A stretch of DNA of 64,000 bases from Kingdonia uniflora (Eukaryota; Streptophyta; Magnoliopsida; Ranunculales; Circaeasteraceae). Numbering within the stretch: the stretch's first letter is position 1; each line of letters opens with the position of its first letter. The stretch spans positions 1,550,001 through 1,614,000 of the forward strand of contig JACGCM010002659.1 in the NCBI GenBank assembly GCA_014058105.1. Direction: 5' to 3'. Shown here piece after piece: positions 22,436 through 33,690 of the stretch. A program made the position numbers and the translations under genes. Below the pieces are notes generated by a model. The model was not told where the DNA came from and ran no database searches. It saw only the letters and a program-made list of their open reading frames with translations.

Positions 22436-24563
22436 CTACAACAAACACAAGTATAAATCAAACTTCATATGAAAATGCAAAAATATAAACAAAATAACAA
22501 GTACAAACAACATACCTTTTTCAATTTCTTCAAGATTCTCAAGCTTCTCTTCAACACTTATTTCTTCTGGGATTAGGTTTCTTAGCCAATCTTGACTACA
22601 TATCAAACTCTCAACAATGATCGGAGTCAAGGAACTTCGAAATGGATCAAGTATCCGACCCGCCGTACTAAATGTACACTCGAAAGCTACCGAGGTCACG
22701 GGAATCGATAATACTTCACGTGCCATAATGGCAAGAGCATGATAGGTTGATACTTTCTCATGCCACCTCCCCAAGACATCAAGACAATCATCGTTCTTTA
22801 CTAAACCATCACCCAAGTACCGCTCCAAATCATTCAAGGCATCCATATTGTCTTTTTGCTTCAAAATACCCCTAAACAACTCTTTGGCCTTAAGACATTT
22901 AGATGCATTTTTAGCTGAATTAATAATGAGTTCTTGAGTGCTAAATGCATTAACGCCCCTGATCGACGCATCTTCCAACTTGTAGTGATTGTAAAGGCGA
23001 CTCATCAAGTCTTTCAACTTCTTAATAAAACCCACAACTTGGCCATATTTTTCTTCTTCGCTCAAGTGGCTAACTTTTTCCACGTATGCTGAATACCAAA
23101 ATTCTACGTACTTCATTTTGTAACGAGGATCAAGGATTATTGCAACCACCAATATTAGGTTCAGAGAATCAAAATTGCAATACTTATCAAATTTAGCATC
23201 CATCTTCATTGCCATTTCACAAAAATCTACATCATCATTAGTGAGATTATCTATTAGAAGGTCTTTGGCTTGTGTTAATTCGTCAAAATATGTATTGGAA
23301 GTAACATACTTAGAACCAGATACCCATTTTGTGAGTTTATAAAATTCTTCCAAAAATGTGTGCAGTGCTTTTAACTTCCTCCAATCACTATCTCCCAATA
23401 AGCCCTCGCCTTTTACATCACACTCAATCTTGTAATTTAGGTCATGTTTCTCCAGTCTATCAAAAACTTTCTCAAACTCCAAAGCCGAATCAATCATCAA
23501 ATAGGTTGAATTCCATCTTGTTTTGACATCTAAACACAAGCTCTTTTAGTTGTTAGATTCTCATCGGAAGCACAATTTTTAAAAGTTTGCATACGGGAGG
23601 GACCACTTCTCACATATTTCACACTTCGCCGAAGGCGTTTGATTGTTCCCTTGACCTCATTGATACCATCTCTGACCACGAGGTTAATGATATGGGCAAA
23701 ACACCTTATATGGAAGAACTCGCCTCCTAATAGTAATAACAATCCATTGCACTTGTTCAATCGTTTCTTCAATTCGGCAGCACAAGTGTCATTGTTCTTA
23801 GCATTATCGAGGGTTATGGTCATCACTTTTTCTATGCCCCATTCCAGCAAACAGTTTTCTACCGCATTTGCAATTGCTTCACCTTTGTGCGGATGCAGAA
23901 GTACTCGAAAGTTGATTATTTTCTTTTGAAGTTTCCAATCCTTGTCAATAAATGGGCTGTTAAAACCATATACCCAAGGTTTTGGATTGATGTTCACATA
24001 TCCGTCGTGATACATACACGCTCTGACAGCTCCTTCATATGTTCCTTTAACTTCTTCTTTTCCTCGTTGAAGATACCTATAACATCTTTTGTAACTGTGG
24101 TCCTTGAAATGACATGGAACTTGGGTTGCATTTCTCCGTAAAATGACTTAAAGCCTTCTTTCTCTATATGGCTAAATGGGAGCTCATCAATAATAATCAT
24201 TTTCGCTAGAGATTTACCACATTTTTCTTGATCAAACCTCCATGCAGAAGGTTGACCCCCCCGCTCCAGAAAAAGTAATCAATGGCTGGTTTTTATCTCC
24301 TTCAAAACCGAGAAAATCCTTACATCCCTTAAGATTGTTCCACAATGGATTGGTTCCTTGAGTAGAAGGTGTTGAGATTAATTTTTGACAATACTTACAA
24401 TCACATTCACCTGAATATTTGGTTGTCCCCTCTTTAAAATGTTTATTAAAATAATTCCATGCATCAGAAGGCCCATGATGTCCACCTTTTGATTCTGTTT
24501 TTGTCGCTTCTTACTAACTGCAGCATTCGGATCATTAGTAGTACTCTCGTCCATTGTTGACAT
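22436..24563 (-). pseudogene. hAT transposase relic
   Basis: The minus strand gives a start MSTMDESTTNDPNAAVSKKR at 24563. After a frame shift there is a BED-type finger region with DCKYCQK and ending GNPLWNNLKGC-like. At about 24200 comes IIIDELPFSHIEKEGFKSF, then RVCITTDMY (first acidic residue of the RNase H-like core), ITLDNAKNNDTCAAELKKRL, and HIRCFAHIINLVVRDGI (24015-23530). After a frame change, LDVKTRWNSTYLMIDSALEF leads into a 367-codon frame (23539-22436) with a C-terminal hAT dimerisation block, MAREVLSIPVTSVAFECTFS then TAGRILDPFRSSLTP. Length and order fit plant hAT transposases. At least three frame breaks make it inactive as written. Confidence 0.9.
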
Positions 24564-25114
24564 AACATCAACTGTAAGTCTGTAACAATATGAAAAGGCA
24601 TAAAAAAATAAAATAAGAAATTAACCCAATCTATTGTATTATCGTCTATACCTAGCAAAACAAAAAAAATTAAAAGCTAGAAATATGTGGCTTAAAGGAC
24701 TTTCCACACTGTAGTGTTTAAGAAATTGCCTGCCTCACTGTCATTGATAAGTCTATAAAATATGATGGCATGATAGATGATAACATCATTGTATCTTCTT
24801 TCATCAGTCATCACAGAAACTGAAATCAATTAAATGATATTTATTTGTGCAACACGGTAACTTATAAATGGTGTGCTTATGAATGTGAAGAATATGATAA
24901 GTGGCATACGATATCATGTGAAGGTATAATAAAATTATATGTCAACAGTATTTTTATGAGACATTTAAAAAAAACTGAATCTTAGCCACTGAATCAAAAT
25001 ATGATAAGTGGCAAAATCAAAATCTAAATAGAGAGAGAGTGTGTCACCTTGCGAATCAGAATCAAAATTTGGACAGAGAATTGGACTTCATGGCATAACA
25101 ATTGGAGAATTTGG

Positions 25115-25480
25115 AGTTAAATGTTCTTAGCCACTGAATCTTCTTAGCCAACCACTAAATCTTCGAACCAACCACTGAATCTTAAATCTTCTTAGCCACT
25201 GAATCTTAACTGCTTGATAATAACAAACTACTGAATCTGCAGATGAATTGGGAATTGGAGATCATAGCAAACTACTGAATCTTCTTAATATCTGAATTGG
25301 AGTTCCCAAATCCCTAATAGCAATTGGAGTTCCCAAATCATCAACCTCTGAATCGTCGAACCTATCGTTAGTAGAGAATCTATCGTTAGGGCAATTAATA
25401 GATGGATAAATGAAGAGAGAACCTATCGTTAGGGCGATTAATAGATGGATAGATGGAGAGAGAGAGAGGAGGAGGAGGAG
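25115..25480. repeat. Clustered short direct repeats in the hAT element
   Basis: Repeats of cttagccactgaatctt variants (25125-25215) are followed by two copies of a unit containing cctatcgttagggc and attaatagatgga (25365-25455), then a gagagaggaggagg run. Confidence 0.6.
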
Positions 25481-25895
25481 GAGGCAATTTAAACTGTAAG
25501 GAGGAGGAGAGGCAGCAGAGAAATTAGCTAGGTAGGAGGAGGGGATGCAATTCAACCTTAGTTTTAACTTTTAACTTTAAGTTAGGTTTACTTTGATATT
25601 TTTGATTCGGATAAATTCGGAATATGTTATTCGAACTAAATCGGAATCGGGGTATTCGGACTAAATCGGAATAATAGTATTCGAAAAAATCGGATCGGCT
25701 ATTTTCGGAAAATTCGGATCGGAATTTCAGAATTACAGAAGCTTATCTGATTCCGATCCGAATTTTTTCAGAAAAAATCAAAAATCGGATTTTCGGAAAT
25801 CGGAATTGTAAAATAGGGTTCCAAAATCGGAAAAATCGGATCGGATTTCAGAAAAAATTGGAAGTTAGGACAAAAGTTGCAGCCCTACTTTATAC

Positions 25896-27100
25896 CCACT
25901 TTTTGTGTAATGCTCTCTTCCCCTTTGGTAACCGAACTAAATCCCAAGTTCGATTAACTGATAATGACTGCATCTCATCATCCATAACAAGCTCCCACTT
26001 TCTCTTGGCTTCCACATTTAAAGCCTCCTTGTAACTTTCAGGTTCACCACCATCTGTAAGTAACAAGTGACTTAAAGAATTTACGTACCTTGCCAGAGTT
26101 CTTGTAACTCTCGACTTCTTTCAAACTGCTATTGGAATATCTAGATCATTTGGTTCCTCGTATTGATTCGGTACAACAAACTCAACAACGACTTTTACAT
26201 CATCCTCTCGAGAGGGTTCATCATCTTCAATGTCGACACTTTCTGCTATTTTACCTCGAATCCTTTCCACAGGTACTTTAAAGTCTTTATATAAGACTTC
26301 CACATTGAATGTAACATTACGGCTCTGGATAACTTTTCGATTCTTCACATCCCAAAACCGGTACCCAAACTCATCGCCACCGTATCTAATAAAAACGCAC
26401 TTCATCGACTTTGCATCTAACTTGGTCCTTGTATCAGAATTTTAAAGCACATTTGAGATACAACCGAAAATACGCAAGTAATTAAGGTTTACCTCTTTAC
26501 TGATCCATGCTTCTTCAGGAAGTCCAAAGTCCAAAGCCGTTGAAGGCCCTTTGTTAATCAAGTATGCCACCGTACTAACTGCATCCGCCCAAAAACATTT
26601 TGGCAATCCTGCGTTGAGTCTCATACTCCTTGTTCTCTCGTTTATTGTTCGATTCATGCGCTCTGCAACACCATTTTGTTACGATGTTCTGGGAATAGTC
26701 TTCTGCCTCCTAATCCCGTTTGATGCGCAAAAGTCTTCAAACTCGTTACTACAATATTCGCCCCCGTTATCTGACTTGAGACACTTCAATTTCAAACCGA
26801 TTTCATTTTCAACTAGAGCCCTCCACCTCTTAAATTTATCGAACACATCTAACTTATTCTTCACAAACTAGACCCATAGTTTACGAGTAGCATCATCGAT
26901 AAAAGTAGCATAGTAATGAGAACCACCAAGAGAAAACACCTTGGTTGGCCCCTAAACATCCGTGTGTACAAAATCCAGCATTCTGGGTTTCCTTAATCTT
27001 CTAGATAATTTGAAACTGACCTTCTTCTACTTTGCAATAACACATTCTTCTCAAAACTTGAGATCAACCTCATCAAGACCCTCTAGCTTTCCATTTGTTA
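25896..27100 (-). pseudogene. Copia integrase and linker
   Basis: The minus strand at 26864-26679 reads GLKLKCLKSDNGGEYCSNEF, the segment holding the second Asp and the downstream region of the DDE integrase core. At 26657-26442 follow MNRTINERTRSMRLNAGLPK, CFWADAVSTVAYLINKGPST and YLRIFGCISNV. At 26405-26121 the C-terminal part has KCVFIRYGGDEFGYRFWD and SRNVTFNVEVLYKDF. Frames are broken at several points. The hAT element interrupts the linker between integrase and RT. Confidence 0.88.
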
Positions 27101-27200
27101 CCATTATTTTCATCCCCTTCTCACTCATGTGACCAAACCGTTTGTGCCACATACTTTTATCAATCCCCAGTGTAGCCGCACAAATAGTTGAAATTATGCT

Positions 27201-28394
27201 TTACGTTGTATACAATGTTCCATGTCGCAAGCCTCGAGCTACCAACATAGCTCCCTTTGTAACCTTCCAGAAGGTTACGCCAAAGGTACACTCGTATCTT
27301 ACATCATCCGCCAATTTGCTAACTGATATAAGGTTACGCCCCAGTTTTGGTACAAGTCGTACATTCTGTAAAGCTAATGTTCCCTTTAAAGGTAACAACA
27401 ACCTAGCGTTTCCCTTTCCAGTAATATTGTGTGCACTTTTATCTGCAAGAAAGACCGTATCGAAGTCGCATTTGACAATATTAGTAAGAAAACCTACGTT
27501 TTCAGTAGCATGGAAGGAAGCGCCCAAATCAACAATCCAAGATTCGTTAACATCGTCATATGATAGTAGTAGAGCCTCATCAAAACTAACCTCCTCTGTA
27601 AGGTTCATTGTATATTTCTCTTCATCATCAATTTTTTTAGAAGAAGAAGAGTTGCAATCTCGCCTGAAGTGACCCTTCTTTCCACAAGTCCAACACGCAC
27701 CGGGCAGCTTAGACTTCCTCTTGACTCTGATCGGCCCATTCCAAATTTTGGCCCCTTTCTGTAAGACCTCCTTCTTTCCTCGACGTTCAACATACTGCCG
27801 TTTGAACTCGAAGAAGGTTCATATGTTTTACGTTTATTCCCTTCACTCATAATCAACGAGACTATAGTGTTAAATTTGATGTCTTCCTTCCCCGATGAGT
27901 TGCTCACAACTGTAATGAATCCTTTCCAGATTTATGGCATCTGCCCTAGAAGAGCCCACGCTCTCACTTCCTTAGTAAAAGTAATTTTAACAGATTTTAG
28001 TTGAGAATGTATGGTATTGAACTCACTGATATGAGCTTATACACTGCCATTCTCCTTTATCTTTAAAGTAAACAAGCATCGTAAAAGGTAAACCTTATTT
28101 GCCCTGGACAGTTTCGAGTACATAGCGGACAATGTCTCCATCAAACCCTTCGTCATCGTAACTTTGGAGATCATGTGTAGAATTTGAGATAACAGCGCTA
28201 ACCTAACGGTTCCAAATACTTTATGATCCAATCACGCCCACTTAGCAGCATCAAAATCTACTGACTTTATCTCAGTTCCACCCAGTGGTAAATCAAGATC
28301 CTTCTGAAAAAGATAATCTTCTATCTGCATCTTCCACACTCAAAAATTTGACCCATTGAACTTCGTAATCTTCAACTTCTCCTGATCAGCCATC
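27201..28394 (-). pseudogene. Copia gag and protease
   Basis: Gag starts at the ATG at 28394 (MADQEKLKITKFNGSNF, then a stop) shortly after the primer site. It continues through WKMQIEDYLFQKDL and DHKVFGTVRLALL. A zinc knuckle CWTCGKKGHFRRDC lies at 27653-27694. It is in frame with the protease, which has ESWIVDLGASFHATENV (the usual D-S-G-A is D-L-G-A here) and the pre-integrase part LPLKGTLALQNVRLVPKLGR then NLISVSKLADD. Stops and a frameshift occur in gag; the protease frame 27608-27201 is open. Confidence 0.88.
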
Positions 28395-28422
28395 GTTCCT
28401 CACCATACAAACCCTAATCTGG

Positions 28423-28434
28423 CTCTGATACCAA
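28423..28434 (-). promoter_or_regulatory. Copia primer binding site (initiator tRNA-Met)
   Basis: The minus strand reads tggtatcagagc two bases after the LTR end, the classical complement to the 3' end of plant initiator methionine tRNA. Confidence 0.92.
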
Positions 28435-28436
28435 TT

Positions 28437-29210
28437 GTTGATAATTAAAGTAGCTACTCTCTCTTCCCTTCAAAGAATGATACGCGGAAATCGCCAACCC
28501 AAGAAGTAAATCAGCAAGAACAATAAAGGACACGAAGAACTTTCCTAGAGGAGGGAAGTGGAAAACCCTTGGGGATGAAAAACCACTCCCCACGAGCAAT
28601 TCACTATGATATTAAATAGGTTACAACGATCTCTCAAGCTTCTCAAGCTTTAATAGAGTCTCTCAAACCCTAGCTTCTCTAAGGTTAAAGTCACAACAAG
28701 ATTAGACTAACAACTAACCCTAGACTCCCTTATAAATATGGGAAGTCATTACATAAGAATAGGCTCGAAGTACGGATCACGAGACAGACCAACGTCCCCA
28801 AAACACCTTCTAAAACTGACTTAAGAAAGTCTATTCGAATAGACTCTGGATCTATTCGAATAAGATATATTCTGAACGTTTCTGTTCGAATAGACAAAAG
28901 TCTATTCGAACAGACATCTTCTATTCAAATAAACTATTAACTGCCTCCTTCTGTACGAACAAACAAAGGTCTATTCGAACAGGACTTAAAAAGACCCTTT
29001 TTCAAACCGTCTTCGATCCTCGTTCGTCCCACGAGCTCCGATGACATCTTCTATTCAAATAAACTATTAACTGCCTCCATCTGTACGAACAAACAAAGGT
29101 CTATTCGAATAGGATTTAAAAAGACCCTTTTTCAAACCGTCTTCGATCCTCGCTCGTCCCACGAGCTCCGATGAACTTCCTCTAACACGATTCAAGTTCA
29201 TATCATAACA
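28437..29210 (-). repeat. Copia 5' LTR with internal duplication
   Basis: This is 774 bp and aligns with the 3' LTR at 17579-18225. The extra 127 bp is explained by a tandem duplication. The block running from about 28918 to 29044 (starting catcttctattcaaataaac) is repeated from about 29045 onward, differing at a few bases. Confidence 0.92.
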
Positions 29211-30890
29211 GGTAAGCACTTTAAAATTTTAACTGATCATCAAAGCTTACGTTATTTTCTCGAGCAGCGTATATCGACGTTAGAGTAACAAAAATGGGTT
29301 CACAAGTTACTTGGGTATGATTACGAAATCATATATCGAAAAGGTGGGTTCACAAGTTACTTGGGTATGATTGCGAAATCATATATCGAAAAGGAAATGA
29401 CAATTCGGCCGCTGACGCACTATCTCATCTTTCTAATGATGCCAAATTTCTCGTAATTTCATCTCCTACTTTTTGCAACCTTAAAGACATCCAGCAAGAA
29501 TGCCTTTTACATCTACCATTTTCCATATTAATCATATCCCACAAGTCTAATCCCACATGTTAACCCCCTTACATATACGTTGGCAACATTCTTTTTTATA
29601 AAAATTGCATCATAGTACCTTTTGACTCAAAGTGGAAGCCGACTCTTCTCGCCGAATTTTACTCATCACCATTAGCTGGCCATTCCGGTTACCTTCGAAC
29701 ATAACAAATCCATATCTGAAAGGCCTCAAGCAGGATGTTAAAACCTTCTTTTCCCATTGCACCGTTTGCCAACAAAACAAATCCAAATCAATTGTTCCCA
29801 CTAGTTTGTTACAACCTTTACCCATTCCTAAAGATACATGGCAGGATATCTCAATGGATTTCATCACGGGTTTACCCACTTCTAACCGCATGGACACCAT
29901 CATGGTCGTCGTTGATCGCCTCTCCAAATATGCTCATTTTAGCTCCTTGACACATCCATTCGCCGTATCCACAATTGCTGACATATTTACAAAGGACATC
30001 GCAAAGTTACATGGCATGCCGAAATCTATCGTTAGCGACCGCGATCTTATATTCACAAGTAAGTTTTGGGATGCTTTCTTTAAATTACAAGGAACACAAT
30101 TATGCATGTCATCTGCTTATCACCCTCAGTCAGATGGTAATACGGAAGTTGTCAATCGTTCACTATAAACTTACTTTCGATGCTTCACTAGTCTTAAGCC
30201 GAAGGAGTGGTCCAAATGCCTTCCATGGGATAAATGGTGGTATAATTCTATGTTCCAATCGTCGATAAAAATGACTACATTTTAGGCCTTATATGGGTGG
30301 CCACCTCCTTCATTCACCACTTACGTTCCCGGAACAACATCAGTGCATGTTGTCGATATCGCATTATGGAATCGTGATAATGTCATCAATGTTCTACGCA
30401 AAAATCTTCAATTTTCTCAAGCTCGCATGAAACAACAAGCGGATCAACATCACACTAAAAGGGAGTTTGATATTAATGATTGGGTTTATGTTTGTCTTCA
30501 ACCTTTTCGACAATTATTAATCACATCCCGCACTAATCGCAAACTTTCCCCTCGCTTTTATGGACCCTTTCGTATTATCGATCGCATTGTCCCCGTCACT
30601 TATCGCCTTGACTTACCATCTCATAGCCGCATTCATCCCGTTTTCCACATATCTAGTCTCAAAAAGAAGTTGGGCTCGAACATCAAAACAGTTGCAGCCT
30701 TACCACCTATGACTAACTCGGGAACTCTTACGGCACAACCATATAAGATTTTTGATCGAACCGTGCTAAAGCGTCACAATCAAGCCATTACAAAGATCTT
30801 AGTACAATGAGAAGGTTACTCTGAGGACGATGCCACTTGGGAGGATTACACTTCAATTCGTAAGCGTTTCCCTGATTTTGTGGCTTGAGG
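29211..30890 (+). pseudogene. Chromovirus-like gypsy pol, part 2: RNase H end, integrase, chromodomain
   Basis: The frame resumes with GKHFKILTDHQSLRYFLEQR. Near 29400 comes KGNDNSAADALSHL (end of RNase H). Integrase has a zinc-finger remnant (HCTVCQQNK at 29755), then DTWQDISMDFITGLPTSN with the first Asp, IVSDRDLIFTSKFWDAFF with the second, and AYHPQSDGNTEVVN with the Glu. The C-terminal part (30343-30810) has KLSPRFYGPFRIIDRIVPV and HIRIHPVFHISSLKKK-like segments. After a stop near 30810 a chromodomain-like EGYSEDDATWEDYTSIRKRF follows. The final domain supports a chromovirus assignment. A 50-bp tandem duplication at 29295-29394 and several stops break the frame. Confidence 0.88.
29295..29394 (+). 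repeat. 50-bp tandem duplication in RNase H
   Basis: The 50 bases starting tgggttcacaagttacttgg at 29295 recur at 29345 with one visible difference. As 50 is not a multiple of three, it shifts the frame. Confidence 0.92.
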
Positions 30891-30917
30891 ACAAGCCGGA
30901 CTTTAACAGGGTGGGAA

Positions 30918-31198
30918 TGATAGAACTCCATCATCTTACTCATGGTTGCAACATAGTTAAGTAGTATCCCCATCTACTGTATTATAATGATTAGACTAGA
31001 AGTTAGAGAAACTGCTCTAACTTCCTTTGTAGATAATCTATCTGCTGTAACTACCATCTGTAGATAATTCCTCTAACTTCTCTCTAATCTGTAATTATAA
31101 ATGGCCCAAGTGCTATATGAAATAAAGCAGAAAATTGTTTGTCGTAATTTAAGCTTAATTCCCTCAAGGAATTCAGTAGATAGAATTGTGATCTATCA
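30918..31198 (+). mobile_element. Chromovirus 3' LTR
   Basis: This is 281 bp, beginning tgatagaactcc after the purine-rich acagggtgggaa and ending gtgatctatca. The terminal inverted repeat TGATAGA/TCTATCA is perfect over 7 bp. A tataaatgg TATA-like motif lies near 31096. No 5' partner was found; that end was lost at the CACTA junction. Confidence 0.85.
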
Positions 31199-32520
31199 GA
31201 TGCTGCCACAATCACTATTAGTTTAGGTATGGGTATTCCGCCATTGCATAATATTGCTAGGTATATGAGATCGTAAAAGTTACGGGGTTGGGAATTTTGG
31301 TGTAGCGAGGATCATAATAGGTAAACAGGGTAAATAAGTAAATATTGTGAAGAATATGAAAAGGCGTATAGTTCAGGGAATTTAAAATAATGTGAATCAC
31401 ATGAATAATAAGAAACTCTTAATACTCGTAAATGAAATAAAATTGTCTCTGGGTATGAACTTGAACATTAGTGGTTGTTCTATGTTGAACAAGAATCTGG
31501 TTGCATTTGGCTTTAAGATGCTATGCTTGATCTCTATGTCACATGCTTTCTTGTCCTTTTTGTCTTTAACCATGTCTGTTTTTCCTTTCCTTTATTCATC
31601 CATGCCTTTGTTGTTCTGTTGCTTTTTGATCTCTAACCTTCTTTTTAAGTTGTAAATCCACTTAAATAATGCACTACTGCTCCACATTTTGTATGATGAG
31701 AGTCACTCTATGATCTTTGGGATGCATCATGACTCCTGGAGTCATTAATCATGCACCACTGTACAATTTCCTACTCATATTTCAGTGGGCAATATGTGAT
31801 ATGTTAAGTTCTGAATACATGAAAGGATGTAAGTATTCCTTTTATATTGGTAGCATTCGATTGCTTTACCAAGAACCTTTTATCTTGGTAGTATTTCTTA
31901 TTTTTGGGCATATTTGACATAAAGGTTTTTTATTTATTTATGTTACATTCTTCCTTGTCCTTTAAGTTCTTAATAATGTATGCCTTACCTTTGACCTTTT
32001 TCTGGGAATTTTATCTATGAACTTTGTGATGCTTGCATTATCTGGTTGATAGTTTTGGTAATTTATGTTGTTTTTAAAGACTTCTGTTGTATATGAAACT
32101 ACACCATATCTCCAAACAATTTTCAGCAACATCATTCTTGATTTATTTTTTTACTCATCAAAGATATTACCCAATGCTAATATGCTCTTTATCTTTTACC
32201 ATTTTTTTTTTTGTGGTGCAGTAATATGTTTTATGAAATTGGTAAAATGATCGAGCTCCGCTGATAATGCATGATGCTCTCTAGCTCCTTGTGTATTTTG
32301 CAAAATGTCTCATGATTTATGAATGAGTATACCACTAGACTTTCTAATAAGTAGAGAGGTATGTTTAGATATCATGTGTAGTTTGTTTATGTTTAGATAT
32401 CATGTGTAGTTTGATAAACTTATAATGTTGTAGTTCTAATTAGTTTTTTCTTCAGCAGTATAATTTTATAAGTTGTGCAGTTTGTCTATGGATTCATAAG
32501 CTCTAAAGGGCAAGATGAGG
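31199..32520. other. No gene recognised
   Basis: AT-rich sequence. The plus-strand frames at 31392-31655, 31717-31917 and 32065-32250 are hydrophobic by composition only. A 28-bp unit (atgtttagatatcatgtgta...) is repeated in tandem at 32361-32413. Confidence 0.5.
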
Positions 32521-32532
32521 GAATGATGGTTC

Positions 32533-32672
32533 TTTTTCTCTCTTTTTTTTATTTTTTTATTTTTTTTAGGGATCCGCAACCCTGAGTTTCTAACCCGATG
32601 AGGTTTCGAACTCACGACCTCTCACTAGGTGGAGAGGTACTGCCACCACTGGGCCAAGAGCCTAATGGTAGC
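32533..32672 (-). mobile_element. tRNA-derived SINE
   Basis: The minus strand reads a head gctaccattaggctc, an A-box-like tggcccagtgg, a B-box-like gttcgaaacc about 50 bases later, and then an A-rich tail (T-rich on the plus strand, 32533-32570). It is flanked by the 12-bp direct repeat gaatgatggttc at 32521-32532 and 32673-32684. Together these are the hallmarks of a SINE inserted by LINE machinery. It is about 140 bp long. Confidence 0.88.
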
Positions 32673-33160
32673 GAATGATGGTTCGAATCCATCTTGATTA
32701 AGTTATTCTTAGAGTTATAGCACAAATTAATCAAATATGAATTGATTATTTTTAGAATGGAAATGGATGTCCCTACGTTAATACAATTACCTGAGAAAGG
32801 AAAAATAGTATCCTGAAAATGAGCTTGAATTTTGGCGTTTAGAAATGCAATTATAGTAAACAATGACGTTTAAAAATGCTATTAAAAGAACTAGTATAGC
32901 ATCAAATAAATGATATCATATGTGGATAAATAATGGCAGTCAAATATTGTTACAGTAAAGGAGACATAACATTTGTCCGTATGCTATTGATAAGGGAAAT
33001 AAGAGCGCCTGAGGTATGTCAATGAAACATTACAGAGGCATTAAAAGAATGTTGTTGCAAACAAATTAATAGCATTCATGAACGCTATGGTTTCATGGCA
33101 TGCAAAAGAATGCTATGGAAAAAATGATAGCATTGCATATTCCATTGTTCAAAAAATGCT

Positions 33161-33682
33161 TTTTTTTTTTTTTTTTTAAGCAAAGGAATGCAAACAATAA
33201 ATAGAGAACCCGACCTATCGGTCAGGCACAAAAGAGTCAACAAAAGCGGAGGCCTCAAGGCCCTCATTAAACTCAAAATCGGGGGTGCATGCACCCCTAG
33301 CAACCAGGTAATGTGTAGTATAATTACATGATCTATGAACAAACTCAAAACGAAAATCCTCAAAACGGGTGCCGAGCGCACGGGTATCTGGAGCCAAAGT
33401 AAAAGCTCCCCAGGAGAAGTCCTCAGGCCGATCTCTGAAAGACGTAACCAGCCTCTGGCAATCCGTCAAAAGGAGGACCTTGTGTAGCCCGATACTCAGA
33501 GCCGCCTCCATCCCTCGAACTACTGCAACTGCCTCCGCTTCTTCAGGGTCGGCTGCCCTGGTGGACCCACAACCTGCACAAACAATCACATTCTGGTGAG
33601 ATTTAATAATGAAACTAGTCCATCCCGATCTGTCCCGGGCAGACCAGGAAGCGTCGACGTTGATGACGTGTCAGCCAATTGG
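33161..33682 (-). mobile_element. 5'-truncated LINE end with RNase H domain
   Basis: The minus strand carries a frame (33589-33215) with CAGCGSTRAADPEEAEAVAV, VLLLTDCQRLVTSFRD and RFEFVHRSCNYTTHYLVARG. This is the plant LINE-associated RNase H-like domain (RVT_3 type); upstream another frame adds VDASWSARDRSGW. A 17-base poly-T (33161-33177, plus strand) is its poly-A tail. The 8-bp direct repeat aaaatgct at 33153-33160 and 33683-33690 is the likely target duplication. It is heavily 5'-truncated, with no RT or endonuclease. The flanks contain many aaatgctat/atagcattt motifs of an unclassified element. Confidence 0.75.
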
Positions 33683-33690
33683 AAAATGCT

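Larger units (their letters stand above)
19707..25887. mobile_element. hAT DNA transposon with captured host exons
   Basis: This 6181-bp element is inserted in the copia element and flanked by the 8-bp direct repeat ctttatac at 19699-19706 and 25888-25895. Its ends are taggcct on the left and, on the reverse strand at the right, tagggctgcaac. Both subterminal zones (about 19730-19930 and 25600-25870) are dense in attcgga and ccgaat variants. It carries a hAT transposase relic on the minus strand (22436-24563), a Rab GTPase exon on the minus strand (20550-20622) and a plus-strand membrane-protein fragment (about 20985-21916). The 8-bp duplication, end type and transposase agree on hAT. Confidence 0.9.
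17579..29210 (-). mobile_element. Ty1/copia element, complete length, minus strand
   Basis: The element is bounded by TG..CA LTRs and the 5-bp target duplication ggtaa at 17574-17578 and 29211-29215. Removing it and one ggtaa restores the gypsy frame WRPYLLGKHFKILTDHQSL. Sense order from right to left is 5' LTR, primer site, gag, protease, integrase, RT/RNase H, polypurine tract, 3' LTR, the standard copia order. A 6.2 kb hAT element sits between integrase and RT. Stops and frameshifts make it defective. The two LTRs differ at roughly one site in ten by eye, so the insertion is not recent. Confidence 0.93.

Noticed and set aside
27142..27672. 176-codon plus-strand frame
   Set aside because: It is antisense to the copia protease and zinc knuckle, which have clear family motifs.
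29610..29927. 105-codon minus-strand frame
   Set aside because: It is antisense to the chromovirus integrase.
32590..32680. Possible tRNA gene
   Set aside because: A- and B-box motifs are present, but there is no cloverleaf-length body, and the tail and target duplication show it is a SINE.
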